Counted from the stretch's first letter, positions 32,858 through 45,627 are shown. The stretch is DNA of 64,000 nucleotides from Hygrocybe punicea (GCA_963556145.1 OY744466.1:2170001-2234000), one strand, 5' to 3'. The notes: generated by a model from the sequence alone, not told the origin. Numbers and translations are program-made.

Positions 32858-34073
32858 TAAAACTTAATGTGTCCGCTCTTTCTAATGATTCCTTAACGAT
32901 TTCTCTTTATCATTCTTCTATCCTTATCATTACCCTTGTGGATTGTGGATTGACACATTGTTTAATTGATCTGGAATTCTGCTCCCTTCACAATCTCCCT
33001 GTTTTCCCCACTGCTCTGAAACATCCCTGTCTGTTTGATGGTTCCTCTGGTGGAATCATCAACAAATCTGTATCTATTCCTGTCCATTTTCCTACTGGTG
33101 AAATTCTAATCTTAGAATTTTGGTCACTCCATTGGATCCGTGTGTCTCAGCAGTTCTTGGATATAGCTGGCTCACCAAATACAATCCATTGATTGACTGG
33201 GTTGAGCATAGCATCAAATTCTGTTCTTCTGATTCCACACCTCCATTGTTGACTCCGGTGCCTAGTGAGGCACCTCCAGACCCTCCAGTATGGCCTCTGT
33301 CCCCTCTGCCTACTCCACCTGATCCTCCCTCACCTTCAGCTTCAAAGCCTGACATTTCCTTCATCAGCACTCAAGCTTTTCTACATGGTTGCAAAGTCCC
33401 AGGAACTCAGGTCTTCTGCATGGAAGTCTGATTGCCCAATGCCACTGGACGCTCTGCAAGCTATGGTCCTCTGGAACCCTCTGAACCCTCTGTGGACCTT
33501 CACAACCTCCCTGAAGAGTATCATGAATTTGTCAACATCTTTAGCAAGATGAAGGCTTGGAACCTCCCTGAACACCATCCTTACAACCTCAAAATTAATC
33601 TAGAGGATGGTGCACAACCTCTGTTTGGCCCTGTCTATTCTATTTCACCTTTGGAACTTGAGACCCTGCAGGAATTCCTTGATAAGAATCTCCGAGCTGA
33701 TTTTGTCCACTCCTCCTGTTCCCCCTGCAGAGCTCCTATTCTTTTCTCTTGGAAGAACAGTAGCCTCCAACTTTGCGTGGATTTCTGAGGACTCAATCGT
33801 ATCATGAAGAAGGACTGCTATCCTATTCCCCTTATGGTGGATCTTCTCAACGCTCCCCAGACTGCACACATTTACACAAAAATTGACCTTAAACACACCT
33901 ACCATTTAGTCTGGATTGCTGAAGGCAATGAATGGAAGACAGCCTTTCATACTCACTATGGCTTGTTTGAATGGTTGGTTATTCTGGAAGGTCTTACTAA
34001 TGAATGCCCCAGCAGCTTTTCAACACATGCATGATCTTCAACAAGTTCATGGACTTCTTCTGGATTGTGAGTG
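32858..34073 (+). pseudogene. pol: Old partial pol of Ty3/gypsy family 2
   Basis: Protease (VDCGLTHCLID) and the reverse transcriptase N-part are recognisable in fragments, with frameshifts near 33120 and 33430 and a TGA at 33787. The last matching part is the EGLTN.APAAFQ equivalent near 34000. Compared with the young copies, changes are mostly Arg to Cys/His/Gln/Trp, Ala to Val and Pro to Leu. Confidence 0.8.
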
Positions 34074-34574
34074 TTACAATTGTTGAGGATGAGTGCACTT
34101 CAAGGGCCAGGATAAGGGTTTGTGAGTGGTATCTAGAATGAATTTAGTGACATGAAGACACATTAGATTGAAACTTACAATAAATTTTGTCAAAAACTGC
34201 AAAAACCTTGCCAATGTAACAGATCCTTCCATGATATCATATGCAATGATGCCATCAAGCATCAGCACAGGGAGTATGCTATACCTCTGACCTCGGATGA
34301 AATATTGGCACTGTACACAATGACTCCCAGCCTTCACCCAGCCCTTCCTGTGTGTCATGGTCCATTTATCCACAGAATACTCATCCATGTTAGAACCAGG
34401 ATCAGTTTTTCCTGACCAGCCAAGTTGAGGCAACACTAGGAGGGCATGGTATACTGAAGGTTTCCTAATACCAAGTACCTTGCAGATCCCATTGATAGAC
34501 ATGTTGTGCTGGTGGTACAATATGGGAACACTGTCCTTGAGTGCAGTGGGAATAAGCCTGCCCATGTTGAGCAT
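34074..34574 (-). pseudogene. Tc1/mariner-like transposase remnant
   Basis: A minus-strand frame with ATG at 34574 encodes a helix-turn-helix-like start (LYHQHNMSINGICKVLGIRK) and a DDE-domain fragment (CVQCQYFIRGQRYSILPVLM followed by LDGIIAYDIMEGSVT). These match the pattern of fungal Tc1-type transposases. The segment between them is much shorter than in intact enzymes and the last catalytic part is missing, so it is dead. It abuts the truncated retrotransposon. Confidence 0.7.
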
Positions 34575-35134
34575 TTAGAGCACTTAGTTGGCACTACAAA
34601 ATTGTACACAGAATCTTGGCAGACTACATATTTGGAAGTGCACAGCCACCTTCAGAATTTGTGAGTTTCCACACTCAATGAAAACAGCTGTAAACAATAA
34701 ATCATACAGTAGATCACCTATCTTGCACCTGGCAGAGATCCCCTGTGGTTTACCATTGGAATGGGATCTGATACCAACCAGTGAGAAACATGCCATCTCC
34801 AAACATTCCACTCAAATTGACTCCGACCAGTGTATCTTCTGGAGGTGTGATCAGACTGGGAGGTCCAGATTGACTGGGGGGAAGTGATTCACTAGGTGAA
34901 GGAGGGGCCTCTCCCACCTCCTGCACTAGTTCTCCCATGTCTTCCTTTGCATATTCCTCAGAGGGTCATTCTGTTCTCTGGCTTTCATCCTCTGGAACAG
35001 CCTGTGGAGGCTCCATCTTTCTCTGATCAAAATAAGGAATCCCTCCAAGTATGCAACACATGCACCGCTTTCCCTTTCTTGCCATCCTGGATCATCATAT
35101 CACTATCCACTGCCATCACACCCATGGCAAGCGG
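34575..35134. other. CpG-poor repeat-like spacer
   Basis: Short frames on both strands, including a Pro/Ser-rich minus-strand frame at 34938-34750, may be further pieces of a dead transposon. None is convincing. Confidence 0.3.
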
Positions 35135-36064
35135 TGTAGATGTGGGTTCTTGGTGGCTTCGGAACAATAAAGAAGTGATCCTAACCTGAGGGTGTCAGCA
35201 TAGAAGTGATGGTGGATAAGTCAGTGTCAGTAAAAAGTGGAAATGGAATGTAAAATGTAAGCCACCGTATAAAACTGGACAAATAACAATAAATCCGGCG
35301 ATGAACGGAGTGAAAACGGACAAATAACAAAGAACCTGACGATGTCGGGTACGGTGGGTCGGGTCAGGTCAGGTCAGGTCGGAAACGATGAACGAGTAAT
35401 GAAACAATCAATAAAGACGATGAAGTGAACTATAAAAAGCTAAGGATCTACATGGACGAGCATTTGAAGGGATTCAAGAAGATTCTGACTGTAGGAAAAC
35501 GGGGACTAAGGGTATCTCTTTTTTTTTGTACAGTTGTCGGGGACTGTTTTTATAGTACATGAGTGTGTAGTCTACTTTCAGACATGTCTATTTTGGCCGA
35601 TGGAAACTACAAAGAAAAGCTGGAATGGGGATGTGAAAAGGGGAGTTGCAAAGCAACATAGACAGGAAAATGGAAGGAGAAATGAATATCCAAGGAAAAG
35701 ATCTAAAACGTCCTACATATCTCCGAAAGGATGAGGGGATGCATAAATAAGGTAAGTCCGAAGTCGGGAATCAAGTCCGATCAGATCCATCTGCTATAAT
35801 TAGAACTCTGGGGCTTCTGAGGCTGCCAGATTTGGTCCAAAAGCAGCCATCACAAAGCGGCATGTGTCGGGTCTAGGGTTAGATCATTGTTGGTGCATTG
35901 TCTATCCTATCTCAAGAAGCCCAATGGACCCAAGCACCTCCTTCATCATCCCACGTCACGTCGGGTTACGTCAGGTTGGAATGGGAATTGTTTGGAGGCA
36001 TCGGGTTCATCCGGATTTGTGATATATTGACGATACAGACTCAGGGGAACGTTGAGCCTCTACA
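35135..36064 (+). repeat. LTR-like repeat, copy A (930 bases)
   Basis: It begins TGTAGATG and ends CCTCTACA, so the outermost six bases form an inverted pair (TGTAGA/TCTACA) as at LTR ends. A TATA-like ACTATAAAAAGC lies near 35429. It is highly similar to copy B at 57372-58250 in the same orientation. No matching flanking duplication or primer site is seen, so solo LTR or another repeat class remains open. Confidence 0.6.
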
Positions 36065-36106
36065 TCTCCAGGGTACTTTAAATAAAGACCATCCCTGGTC
36101 GATACT

Positions 36107-36751
36107 TAAGGTTTAACACGGGTCCGGGTAAACCCGGTGACCCGCAGGTTCGGGTCTGACCGGTGCGGGTACCGGGTTGCCATTTTGGCGACCTGTGCAA
36201 CACCGCGACCTGAACCAGCGGGTTCACGGGTCATCACGGGTCATCAACACAGGTAAGTCTGTTAACTTTACTAATATTATTTATTGCAGGAAACTCGACC
36301 GCGACCACATCGCGAGCACACCACAATGGATCCCAACGCCAATGCAATGCCAACGGACACGGGACAGCCACAACAACACCACCAACACCACCACCAGCGG
36401 TGGCAATGGCAACGGCAGCGTCAACAACGACGATGGAATGGCAACGGCAACAACGACAACAGCAGCAGCAGCAGCGCCAGCAACAGCAGCAGCGCTGGCA
36501 ACAGCAGCAACGCCGGCCACAGCAGCAACGCTGGCCACAGCAGCAACGCCGGCAGCAGCAGCTGTGGCAGCAACACCACCGCGACCATACCACCACCTGA
36601 CGAGGACAACAACAGCGTGCCGGCAGCAGCAGCAGCAAGGCAATGATGACAGCGACGGCCAGCAGCAGCAGCAACAGCGGCAGCGGCAACGGCGACAGCA
36701 GCAGCAGCAGCAGACGAGGATGACGGTTGGCAGCAGGCAGCGGCAATGGCG

Positions 36752-36784
<33 letters not shown>

Positions 36785-37224
36785 GTGGCAGCAACACCAC
36801 CACAACCATACCACCACCCCGACGAGGACGACGATTGGCAGCAGCAGCGCTGGAAATGCCAGGCAGGGACCACGGGACAAGACCCCCTGTCCTTCCCCAT
36901 CCCTCGGGGACACCGGAGGGCTCCCCGGTACCCATCTACCTCGCGAAGCGCAGTGCCGTATCTATTGATACGTGCCTGCAATTTGCGAGGAGAACGGTTG
37001 GGGTGAGCCCGCCTCGGTCTGGGTCTCAGAACCCAGACGCGAGGTATGTGGTGCCCCACGGGTATGATGAAACCCGGGCGGTGCATGCAAACCCAGTCAA
37101 CCCGGGGGCAACCCGGGGGCGAAACCCGCCGGCACCTGGACCCTTACCCACCGTTGACCGGGTTTGGTGGGTCCGGGCCCGGGTTGGATTTTTTAGACCC
37201 CCGGGTTACCCGTGTTAAACCCTA
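36107..37224. mobile_element. hAT-like MITE, 1.1 kb, with CAG-rich interior
   Basis: Ends are TAAGGTTTAACACGGGT and, from the right, TAGGGTTTAACACGGGT. The 8-base duplication TCGATACT is perfect (36099-36106 and 37225-37232). Subterminal motifs are CGGGT/ACCCG. The interior (36430-36790) is rich in CAG/CAA triplets and gives long Gln-rich or Ala-rich frames without other support. One compound palindrome sits at 36939-36990. Confidence 0.85.
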
Positions 37225-37232
37225 TCGATACT

Positions 37233-39060
37233 ACGTGGACTTGGGACGTGGAAGTGTAAGATGAGGCCGACATGGCAGTTGTGGAATCGGGTTCAACAGG
37301 ACGAGGCGGGTCATGGATGACATGAATGGGGACAGCGGATGGTGACTAGAGGAACTCAATGGATGGTTGGAGGTCGAGAGTGGGGAGTAGAGAACACAAG
37401 CGGGTGAAGATGGTGTCAAGCAAAAGGAAACAAAGTACATAGAATGGGCAGAAAAGGGAACTGAGCGGAAATAAAAGAAGAGATGGAAAGCTACAAAAAC
37501 GGGACAAATAGAGAGCGGAACGCAAAACAGATGAGAAAATAAATAAATGTTGGGAATTGGGAAGGAAAGGAAGCAATAGCAATGAAGTTGGGATAAAATC
37601 AAACTTGAAATCGGATTGGGGGCGGGTGATGGAAACAATCAATGCATGAGTGGAAACAAATAGGGCATAAGCGGAAACGAAATAAAACGCAAGCAGATGA
37701 CAAAGACGATGTAGGCGGGTCGAGTTAGGGTCAGTGGCTTTGGTGGCTGTGTCAATGGGTGGCGGAAATGGTGGCATAGGTTGCGGAAAGCATAAAACAG
37801 TAAGCTTGGTGATGTGGGCATAGAGATACGGTGACGACGGTAAACATGATATGACGACGGTGGAGGTTCAATACAATATGACGACAATGGAGGTTCGATG
37901 GACGAAAATGGAGGTTTGATGGATGATGGCAGAGGTTCGATAGACGATGGCGGAGGTTCGATATGTCAATACTAATATGGGGGCGATAATCAATGGCTGT
38001 GATATCAGCCTCATACTAGGCAGTTCAGCACTGGCTTGGACCCGTGGGGAAGGATTCTCCCCCATGGAGCTGAGAAATAAGGTCGGGTGGGTTTGGAATT
38101 GAAGCCAAGACAGGGAACATTGTGTCTGGGTCGAAACAGTGGCAGGTCAGGTGGGTCATGAAAAGCGGGGAACGATGTCAATGGGTTTAATGCGGGTGTG
38201 TGAGCAGATGAGTTGGGTGCATGGGGAATGAGTGAAGCGATATGTCGGGTTCATAAGTGGGTACGTCGGGTGCGGCAGGTTTGTAAGCGGGTGTGTCCAG
38301 TGGATAATATGGGTGCCGGGTGTGTCGGGAACGAGTGTGGCAGGTTGCAAGGCTATTTCTTTTTATCTTTTCATTTTTATTCTTTATATCATTCTTTATA
38401 TTTATTTGATCTATCTATTTATATAATTCTTATGCCGGTGGATGGTGATGGGGTTTTCATAGGGTCAGGTTCAGTGGGTACGGGGGTATGAAGGTGGTGG
38501 GGATGGGATGTGAAACCAGAACCAGAACCAGATGCTCAAATTGAGCCAGAACTGGAACCGGGTGCTGCTGGCTTGTGGTTGGGTGTTGGGAACGTGGCCG
38601 GGTTCATAGCTGGGTGTTGTGATGCAGGTCACGGATCCGGAACCAGAACACGGTGTGGCGGATTGGTTGAGAATGGGTGGTCGGGTCTGGGGACTAGAAA
38701 TGGGTGTTGGTTCTGCGGTGGGTTCGTACGGTGACGACGTTGGGCTCAGTTACATTGCAGATGGGTGCGGCATGGACACTGGAGGGCATTCAGTTGTGCT
38801 TCGGGTGCCGTCGACACGTTTTTGGGGGTTCTGGGTGGTGGATCTGACAATGGAGGTGTCTTGACTAGTGGAGGGACTCAATTTGGGGGCAACGAAGGTG
38901 ATTGTGGGGCCGTGTGGGTCGACCATGATTACGTGGGGCCATTCAAGGTGGCAAGAGGTTGGGCAAGTGGGAAACGGGTGGTCGGGTGTGGCGATACGGG
39001 ATAGGGTGACATTGGGCGATGGAAACGGATGATGTGGGCAGAGCCAATTCAGTCCACATG
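37233..39060. repeat. G-rich, gene-free repeat region
   Basis: The plus strand is strongly enriched in GGGT, GTGG and GGGTGTG words, except for a T-rich island at 38350-38430. ORFs are low-complexity. A similar G-rich stretch occurs at 55600-57180. The two flank the split gene and lie inside the pair of LTR-like repeats. Confidence 0.5.
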
Positions 39061-39848
39061 TCCTGCGCCCTTCCGGGAACTGAGGGTCTTGCAAATTATG
39101 GTGCTGGTAATGTAAATATCTACTTTTTGAGTCTGTGCCGCAGCGACTAACTCACTTTCCAGGTCAACAATGATGGCTCCGAGCCCAATGTATTCATCAC
39201 CCCCCACCAAAGCAAGCCGGAAGCTGGTGCCAGTAATGTACATACAAACGTTTCGACTGTGCTGTCTTTGCTAAGTTAGTTCCCAGGTCATGGTTGACAG
39301 GTCGAAAGCCTCCATGGCTCCTCGCCAAAACCTTTCTACTGGTGGCAAAGGCAAAGGCCACTATATTTTGGCTGACATTATTGACAACTCGGAAGATGAG
39401 GGCCCTGGTGGGGACATCAGTGGGACTTTCGGAGATCCGACGGCCGAGTCTGAATATGAGCAGGAGAAGCGGGAGAATATTGAGAGAAATAAGATGTTAC
39501 TGAAGGATTCCCAGAAAGCGTACGAAGAGCTGGTGAAAGATATGAATGGACAAAATGAGGGCAATGCGAAGGTGAAGAAGAAAAAGGTGCCAAAGAAAAC
39601 ATTGGAGGATCAATTGGTGGAGAGTGTTTCGGAGGTGTGTTCCAGTTGTTCAGAGAGTGCAAACATTGATTGGGCTTGTACAGGTCAATCGGGAGAAAGA
39701 GTTAAATATGGAGGGTGAGACCAAACAAGGCTCAGAAGAGACTGTCTCTGCAGTTGTTGCGGTTGCTGCCCCTGGCAAGAAGTCAGTACCTGAATGGCTG
39801 CAGAAGCAGATCGAGCGGTTGGAAGCTGTTGAGGGACTGGAAGGATTT

Positions 39849-40404
39849 TGTCATATCCCATGCAGCTCCGCCGGATTCCGACGAACTCCGCTCCGGACTT
39901 TTCCGCCGACTTATCTTATCTTATCTTATCTTATCTTCTCGCGTACGTTATTGTTCTTCTCTTGTTAATTACTATTCTTCCCCATCTCCGTTTACTCCGA
40001 CCTCCTTTTCTCTTCCTCCCCTTTGTTTACTTGTCACCGTACATAGCAACCTTTTATCCCTTTTATTTTCTTCCGAACTCCGGTCCTCTTTCCGGAGTTC
40101 ATATTGTCTTCACGTCTCCAAGGACATGACAATTAGTCTACCAAGTACATAAACTAGAACTACAATGTCCTGTAACTCCGTTCAGAAAATCAACTTGAGT
40201 TCCTTATTTCTTACCCACTCTCAAACTTAAGGCTTTCCCTTAAGCTCATTAGTTATCTTAGTACTTAGTCCGGAACTCCGGACTAACTCCACTCCGTCCA
40301 CGTCTTCTCAATACAACTTAAGGAAGTAGTGAACCTACTTCAAGAGTTGACGTCTCCGCTCCTCCGAAGAACTCCGATCCTTCCGGAGTTGCACGCCTCT
40401 AACA
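39849..40404 (+). repeat. 5' LTR of the outer family 2 element
   Basis: 556 bases, TGTCATATCC...CTCTAACA, with a TTATC microrepeat near 39911. The TATA position reads TACATAA, unlike the 3' LTR. The self-priming segment GTTCAGAAAAT is intact and pairs with ATTTTCTGAAC just after the LTR. Confidence 0.95.
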
Positions 40405-40450
40405 GTATTTTCTGAACAACTCTTGAGTCGTATTCCCTTTACATTTGATC

Positions 40451-41623
40451 ATGTCTTTCCAAGGCTTCTCCCAACGAAGAACCCCCACACGTTATCGACT
40501 TACACGACCGGCAAACACCTCATCCCAACGCCCAACGATAACCCCGGTCTCTCCGTTAGAAGAAACTCACACTCCGAGACACGAACCGTTTCCGCGCCCA
40601 GTCTTCGAAGAGAACAATCCTCTCGGACCGGGCAATCCTAATCGTGATGATACCAACCTTGCTGAGGCCATCGCTCTTCTAGCCACTACTCTCCGAAACA
40701 AAGGAGACGACAAGCAACGCACCAAAGTCCGAGAACCGGACACGTTTGACGCCTCCGATCCGACAAAACTCCGCCCTTTCCTGGTTCAGTGTCAACTGAA
40801 CTTCAATGATCGACCAACCGCTTTCCAAACGGACGGCGCCAAAGTCAACTTCGCCCTCTCCTACCTCAAGGGGATCGCACTTGCGTGGTTCGAGCCTTAC
40901 CTTTTGGAGAACCCGGATATCGATACCTATCCGCCAGACTTCATGTCCGATTATGGAGATTTCTGCACGGAGTTGCAGAATAATTTCGGACCTCTGGACC
41001 CTAAAGGTAGCGCCGAGAGCGAGTTGGAAAACCTTGTAATGAAGGATAACCAACGAATTGCGAAGTATATCGTCAACTTCAATCGTCTCGCTACGCAGAC
41101 TGGCTGGGACATCGGTGCCTTACGGCATTCTTTTTACCGAGGACTTCCGGATCGCCTCAAAGATCAACTTGCCCAATCCGAGAAACCAAAGAACCTCTAC
41201 GAGCTGAAGGATAAGGCTCAACTCCTTGACGCCCGGTATTGGGAACGGAAATCGGAGATTTCCCACGCTTCGGGATCCTCTTCTGCTAAAGCCTCTACTT
41301 CCAAGGCCAAGTCTTCAACCGAAAAAGCTTCTGAGAAGAAGTCCCCTGCCAAAACTACCAACTCCGGTAGTACCTCCTCCACCACTCCGAAAACCCCTCC
41401 TGTCTACGCCGATAAGCTAGGCAAGGATGGTAAACTCAAGCCCGCGGAACGTCAATGCCGCATCGACAATAAACTCTGCATTATATGCGGAGGAGCCGGA
41501 CACATGGCCAAGGATTGCACCAAGGCCAAATATTCGTCCACTCGCGTTGCCGCCCGCGCCGCCTCCACTTCCTCCGCACCTCCGGTCTCTAGTTCCAATT
41601 CTCTAGAGGAGCCGGAAAAATAG
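40451..41623 (+). CDS. gag: Gag of the outer family 2 element
   Basis: The ATG at 40451 gives 390 residues ending at TAG 41621-41623. The N-terminal ~75 residues are polar and disordered. The capsid-like retrotransposon gag core lies around residues 100-230 (FALSYLKGIALAWFEPYL, DFCTELQNNFGPLDPKGSAE). A Ser/Lys/Thr-rich linker follows, then a CCHC knuckle (CIICGGAGHMAKDC) near residue 350 that binds nucleic acid. Gag forms the particle in which reverse transcription occurs. Pol is reached by a -1 shift; the run CCGGAAAAATAG at the stop is a candidate slip site but not a classical heptamer. Confidence 0.92.
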   Translation: MSFQGFSQRRTPTRYRLTRPANTSSQRPTITPVSPLEETHTPRHEPFPRPVFEENNPLGPGNPNRDDTNLAEAIALLATTLRNKGDDKQRTKVREPDTFDASDPTKLRPFLVQCQLNFNDRPTAFQTDGAKVNFALSYLKGIALAWFEPYLLENPDIDTYPPDFMSDYGDFCTELQNNFGPLDPKGSAESELENLVMKDNQRIAKYIVNFNRLATQTGWDIGALRHSFYRGLPDRLKDQLAQSEKPKNLYELKDKAQLLDARYWERKSEISHASGSSSAKASTSKAKSSTEKASEKKSPAKTTNSGSTSSTTPKTPPVYADKLGKDGKLKPAERQCRIDNKLCIICGGAGHMAKDCTKAKYSSTRVAARAASTSSAPPVSSSNSLEEPEK

Positions 41624-44600
41624 AGAGCAGTCTGCATACTCCGGCACAGGATGTAGGCTGCGTTGAACCTGACTGTGCGCTACCGGAAGTAAAACTCAAC
41701 GCGTCCGCTCTTTCTAACGATTCCTTGACGATTTCTCTTTATCATTCTACTACGCTTATCGTTACCCTTGTGGATTGTGGATCGACGTATTGTTTCATTG
41801 ACCCGGAATTTTGTTCCCTTCACAATCTTCCTATTTTTCCTACTGCTCCGAAACGCCTCCGCTTGTTTGATGGTTCCTCCGGTGGAATCATCGACAAATG
41901 TGTATCTATCTCTGTCCGTTTTTCTACTGGTGAAATTCTAATCTTAGAATTTTTGGTCACTCCGTTGGATCCGTCTGTTTCCGCAGTTCTTGGATATAGC
42001 TGGCTCGCCAAATACAATCCGTTGATTGACTGGGTCGAGCATAGCGTTAAATTCCGTTCTTCTGATTCCGCGCCTCCGTTGTCGACTCCGGTGCCTAGCG
42101 AGGCACCACTTCCGGACCCTCCAGTACGACCTCCGTCCCCTCCGTCCTCTCCGTCTACTCCGCCTGAACCTTCTTCACCATCCGCTTCGAAGCCTGACAT
42201 CTCCTTTGTCAGCGCTCAAGCCTTTTTGCGTGGTTGCAAAGTACCCGGCACTCAGGTCTTCCGTATGGAAGTCCGATTACCTGACGCCACCGGTCGCTCT
42301 GCAAGCTACGGCCCTCCGGAGTCCTCCGAACCCTCCGTGGACCTTCACAATATCCCTGAAGAGTATCACGAATTCGCTGACGTCTTTAGCAAAACGAAGG
42401 CTTGGAACCTCCCTGAACACCGTCCTTACGACCTCAAAATTAATTTGGAGGATGGTGCAAAACCTCCTTTTGGCCCGATTTACTCTATTTCACCCTTAGA
42501 GCTCGAGACCCTTCGGGAATTCCTTGACAAGAATCTCCGGGCGGGTTTCGTCCGCTCCTCCCGTTCTCCCTGCGGAGCTCCCATTCTTTTCTCTCGGAAG
42601 AAAAATGGAAGTCTTCGACTTTGCGTAGATTTCCGAGGACTCAATCGTATCACGAGGAAGGACCGCTATCCTATCCCTCTTACGGCGGACCTTCTCGACG
42701 CTCCCCGGACTGCGCGCATTTACACTAAAATCGACCTTAAACACACCTACCATTTAGTCCGGATTGCCGAAGGTGATGAGTGGAAAACAGCTTTCCGCAC
42801 TCGCTATGGCTCGTTTGAATGGTTGGTAATTCCGGAAGGTCTTACTAACGCCCCGGCGGCCTTCCAACACTTCGTCAACGATATTTTTTCCGACCTCCTT
42901 GACGTCTCTGTCATTGTTTACCTTGACGACATCCTCATCTATTCCGATGACCCCGCTGATCATGTAGACCATGTCCGCGAGGTCCTCCGACGACTCCGGA
43001 AACACGGCCTCTATGCCAACGCCGAGAAGTGCTCTTTTGGCGTTGACACGGTGGAATACTTGGGTTACATTCTTTCCCCCCAAGGCCTTTCTATGGATCC
43101 TGCCAAGGTCCAAACTATCCAGGATTGGCCGGAACCCCGGAGGATCAAAGATGTTCAATCCTTCCTTGGATTCGCCAATTTTTACCGGCGTTTCATTCCG
43201 GACTATTCCTCCATCACTATTCCACTTACCCGGCTCACTCATAAAGGGTTACAATGGAATTTCGATGATAAGTGTCGTTCCGCCTTCAATGACTTGAAAT
43301 CCGCTTTCATTTCCGCCCCAATCCTTTCCCATTGGTCACCCGAGTTTGACACTCTGGTGGAGACTGATGCTTCCGATTACGCCGTTGCTTCCATTCTCTC
43401 CGTACGCCATCCTGACGGTGAAATTCATCCGGTTGCTTTCCGGTCTCGTACCCTTTCGGACTCGGAGTTGAACTACGATACCCATGACAAGGAACTCCTT
43501 GCCATCTTCGACGCTTTCACTGCCTGGCGGCATTATTTGGAAGGTACTGCTACTCCGGTCGACGTTATCACCGATCACAAAAATTTGGAGTACTTCTCCA
43601 CCGTCCGCTTGCTTACCCGCCGTCAAGCCCGCTGGTTGGAGTTCCTTTCCCGCTTCAACTTTGTTATCCGCTTTCGCCCAGGCAAGCTTGGCACTAAGCC
43701 CGATACCCTTACTCGACGCTGGGACGTCTACGCTAAAGGGGGAGATAGCGACTACGCCAAAGCCAATCCTCACAATTTCCGCCCTGTTTTTGGGCCGGAA
43801 CAATTGGCTTCGTCCCTCCGAGCGACTTCCCTCGAAGATGTAGTCCTTGGCGCCGGATTCACCATAGACGTCGATTCCCTTCACTCCGATATCATCTCCG
43901 GACTACAGGTTGATCCTATTGCCTCCGGACATGTTTCCCGTACCACCTCCGGCCCAGATCCTCGATGGTCTATCGACGATTTAGGTTTTCTACGCCTCGA
44001 TAATCGTATCTATGTCCCCGATGTCAATGACCTACGACTCCGGATTTTGCGTTCCAAACATGATCATCCTACTGCAGGACACTTCGGGCAAAATAAGACT
44101 CTCGAAATCATCCGGCGGGAATACACCTGGCCTGGACTCCAGACTTTTGTCCGTGATTACTGCAAGTCTTGCACAACCTGCGCGAGATCCAAAACCCCTC
44201 GGCATCGTCCTTACGGATTGCTTAAGCAGCTCCCTATTCCGGAGAAACCATGGAATTCAATTTCCATGGATTTCATCGAACAACTTCCGGACTCCGAAGG
44301 ATTTACGGCCATCCTAGTTGTGGTTGACCGTCTTTCCAAGCAAGGGATCTTTATTCCAACTTACGATACGATTACTTCCCCCCAACTCGCACATCTTTTC
44401 CTTATTCATGTTTTTTCTAAGCACGGAGTTCCTAGTCACGTCACCTCCGATAGAGGCACGGAATTTGTTTCCCATTTTTTCCGGTCTCTCGGAAAGGCCC
44501 TCGACATGAAACTCCACTTTACCTCCGGTTATCATCCTGAAGGCGATGGCCAAACGGAACGCGTCAATCAAACCCTTGAGCAATATCTCCGCGTTTATTG

Positions 44601-45026
44601 CAATTATCAGCAAGATAATTGGTCGTCCCTCCTTCCTCTTGCGGAATTTGCTTACAACAACGCTCCAAACGCCACTACCGGAGTTTCTCCTTTCTTTGCC
44701 AATAAAGGTTACCACCCTAACCTTTCCGTTCACCCGGAGCGCGACCTCTCCTCCGCCCACGCACGAAAATTCGCTGTGGACCTCGATGAGTTACATCAAC
44801 AACTTCGGCAAACCATCTCTGAGGCACAACAACGTTATCAACACTACGCGGACTTGAAGCGCGCTCCGCCTCCAAACTTCAAGGTTTCGGATTCCGTCTA
44901 CGTCAAAGCTGAGCATTTCCGGACTACTAGACCCTCCAAGAAACTTTCTGAGAAGAACTTGGGGCCTTTTGAAGTTATTGCTAAGGCCGGTACTCACTCA
45001 TATACCCTCCGTCTTCCGGAGGCTCT
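41617..45026 (+). pseudogene. pol: Pol of the outer element, interrupted before the chromodomain
   Basis: The frame is open from the gag stop through protease (VDCGSTYCFID), reverse transcriptase (YLDDILIYSDD), RNase H (LVETDASDYAVASIL) and integrase (HHCC finger with YCKSCTTC, then MDFIEQLPD, SDRGTEFVSHFF and QTERVNQTLEQYL). At 45026, in the integrase C-terminal region (TYTLRLPEAL), it runs into the inner element's LTR and continues in it until a stop at 45330. The remaining ~105 codons, including the chromodomain, lie at 52053-52373. The catalytic domains look intact. Confidence 0.92.
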
Positions 45027-45581
45027 TGTCATATCCCATGCAGCTCCGCCGGATTCCGACGAACTCCGCTCCGGACTTTTCCGCCGACTTATCTTATCTT
45101 ATCTTATCTTATCTTCTCGCGTACGTTATTGTTATTCTCTTGTTAATTACTATTCTTCCCCATCTCCGTTTACTCCGACCTCCTTTTCTCTTCCTCCCCT
45201 TTGTTTACTTGTCACCGTACATAGCAACCTTTTATCCCTTTTATTTTCTTCCGAACTCCGGTCCTCTTTCCGGAGTTCATATTGTCTTCACGTCTCCAAG
45301 GACATGACAATTAGTCTACCAAGTATATAACTAGAACTACAATGTTCTGTAACTCCGTTCAGAAAATCAACTTGAGTTCCTTATTTCTTACCCACTCTCA
45401 AACTTAAGGCTTTCCCTTAAGCTCATTAGTTATCTTAATACTTAGTCCGGAACTCCGGACTAACTCCGCTCCGTCCACGTCTTCTCAATACGACTTAAGG
45501 AAGTAGTGAACCTACTTCAAGAGTTGACGTCTCCGCTCCTCCGAAGAACTCCGATCCTTCCGGAGTTGCACGCCTCTAACA
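45027..45581 (+). repeat. 5' LTR of the inner family 2 element
   Basis: 555 bases, TG...CA. TATATAA at 45324-45330 is followed 33 bases from its start by the self-priming segment. Confidence 0.95.
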
Positions 45582-45594
45582 GTATTTTCTGAAC
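45357..45594 (+). promoter_or_regulatory. Self-priming pair of the inner element
   Basis: GTTCAGAAAAT (45357-45367) lies where transcription should start. ATTTTCTGAAC (45584-45594), its exact reverse complement, begins two bases after the LTR. The old copy has two compensating changes on each side. This matches the Tf1 mode in which the mRNA 5' end folds back as primer. A second 10-base complementarity, TCAAGAGTTG (45517-45526) with CAACTCTTGA (45594-45603), partly adjoins it. Confidence 0.75.
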
Positions 45595-45627
45595 AACTCT
45601 TGAGTCGTATTCCCTTTACATTTGATC

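Larger units (their letters stand above)
31027..34073 (+). mobile_element. Old, truncated copy of Ty3/gypsy family 2
   Basis: The sequence aligns along its length with the young copies at 39849 and 45027: a 556-base LTR, gag and the first third of pol. It stops in the reverse transcriptase region near 34073, where a different sequence begins. No 3' LTR remains. CpG sites of the young copies are mostly TG or CA here, including CGA to TGA stops. Small deletions break the frames. Confidence 0.9.

Noticed and set aside
36177..36968. Long Gln-, Ala- and Cys-rich frames on both strands
   Set aside because: They come from a CAG/CAA tract inside a hAT-like element with clear ends and target duplication; no frame has non-repetitive protein support.
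42754..45307. Antisense frames of 100-180 codons across pol, repeated at 47922-50165
   Set aside because: Mirror frames of the strongly conserved pol coding sequence.
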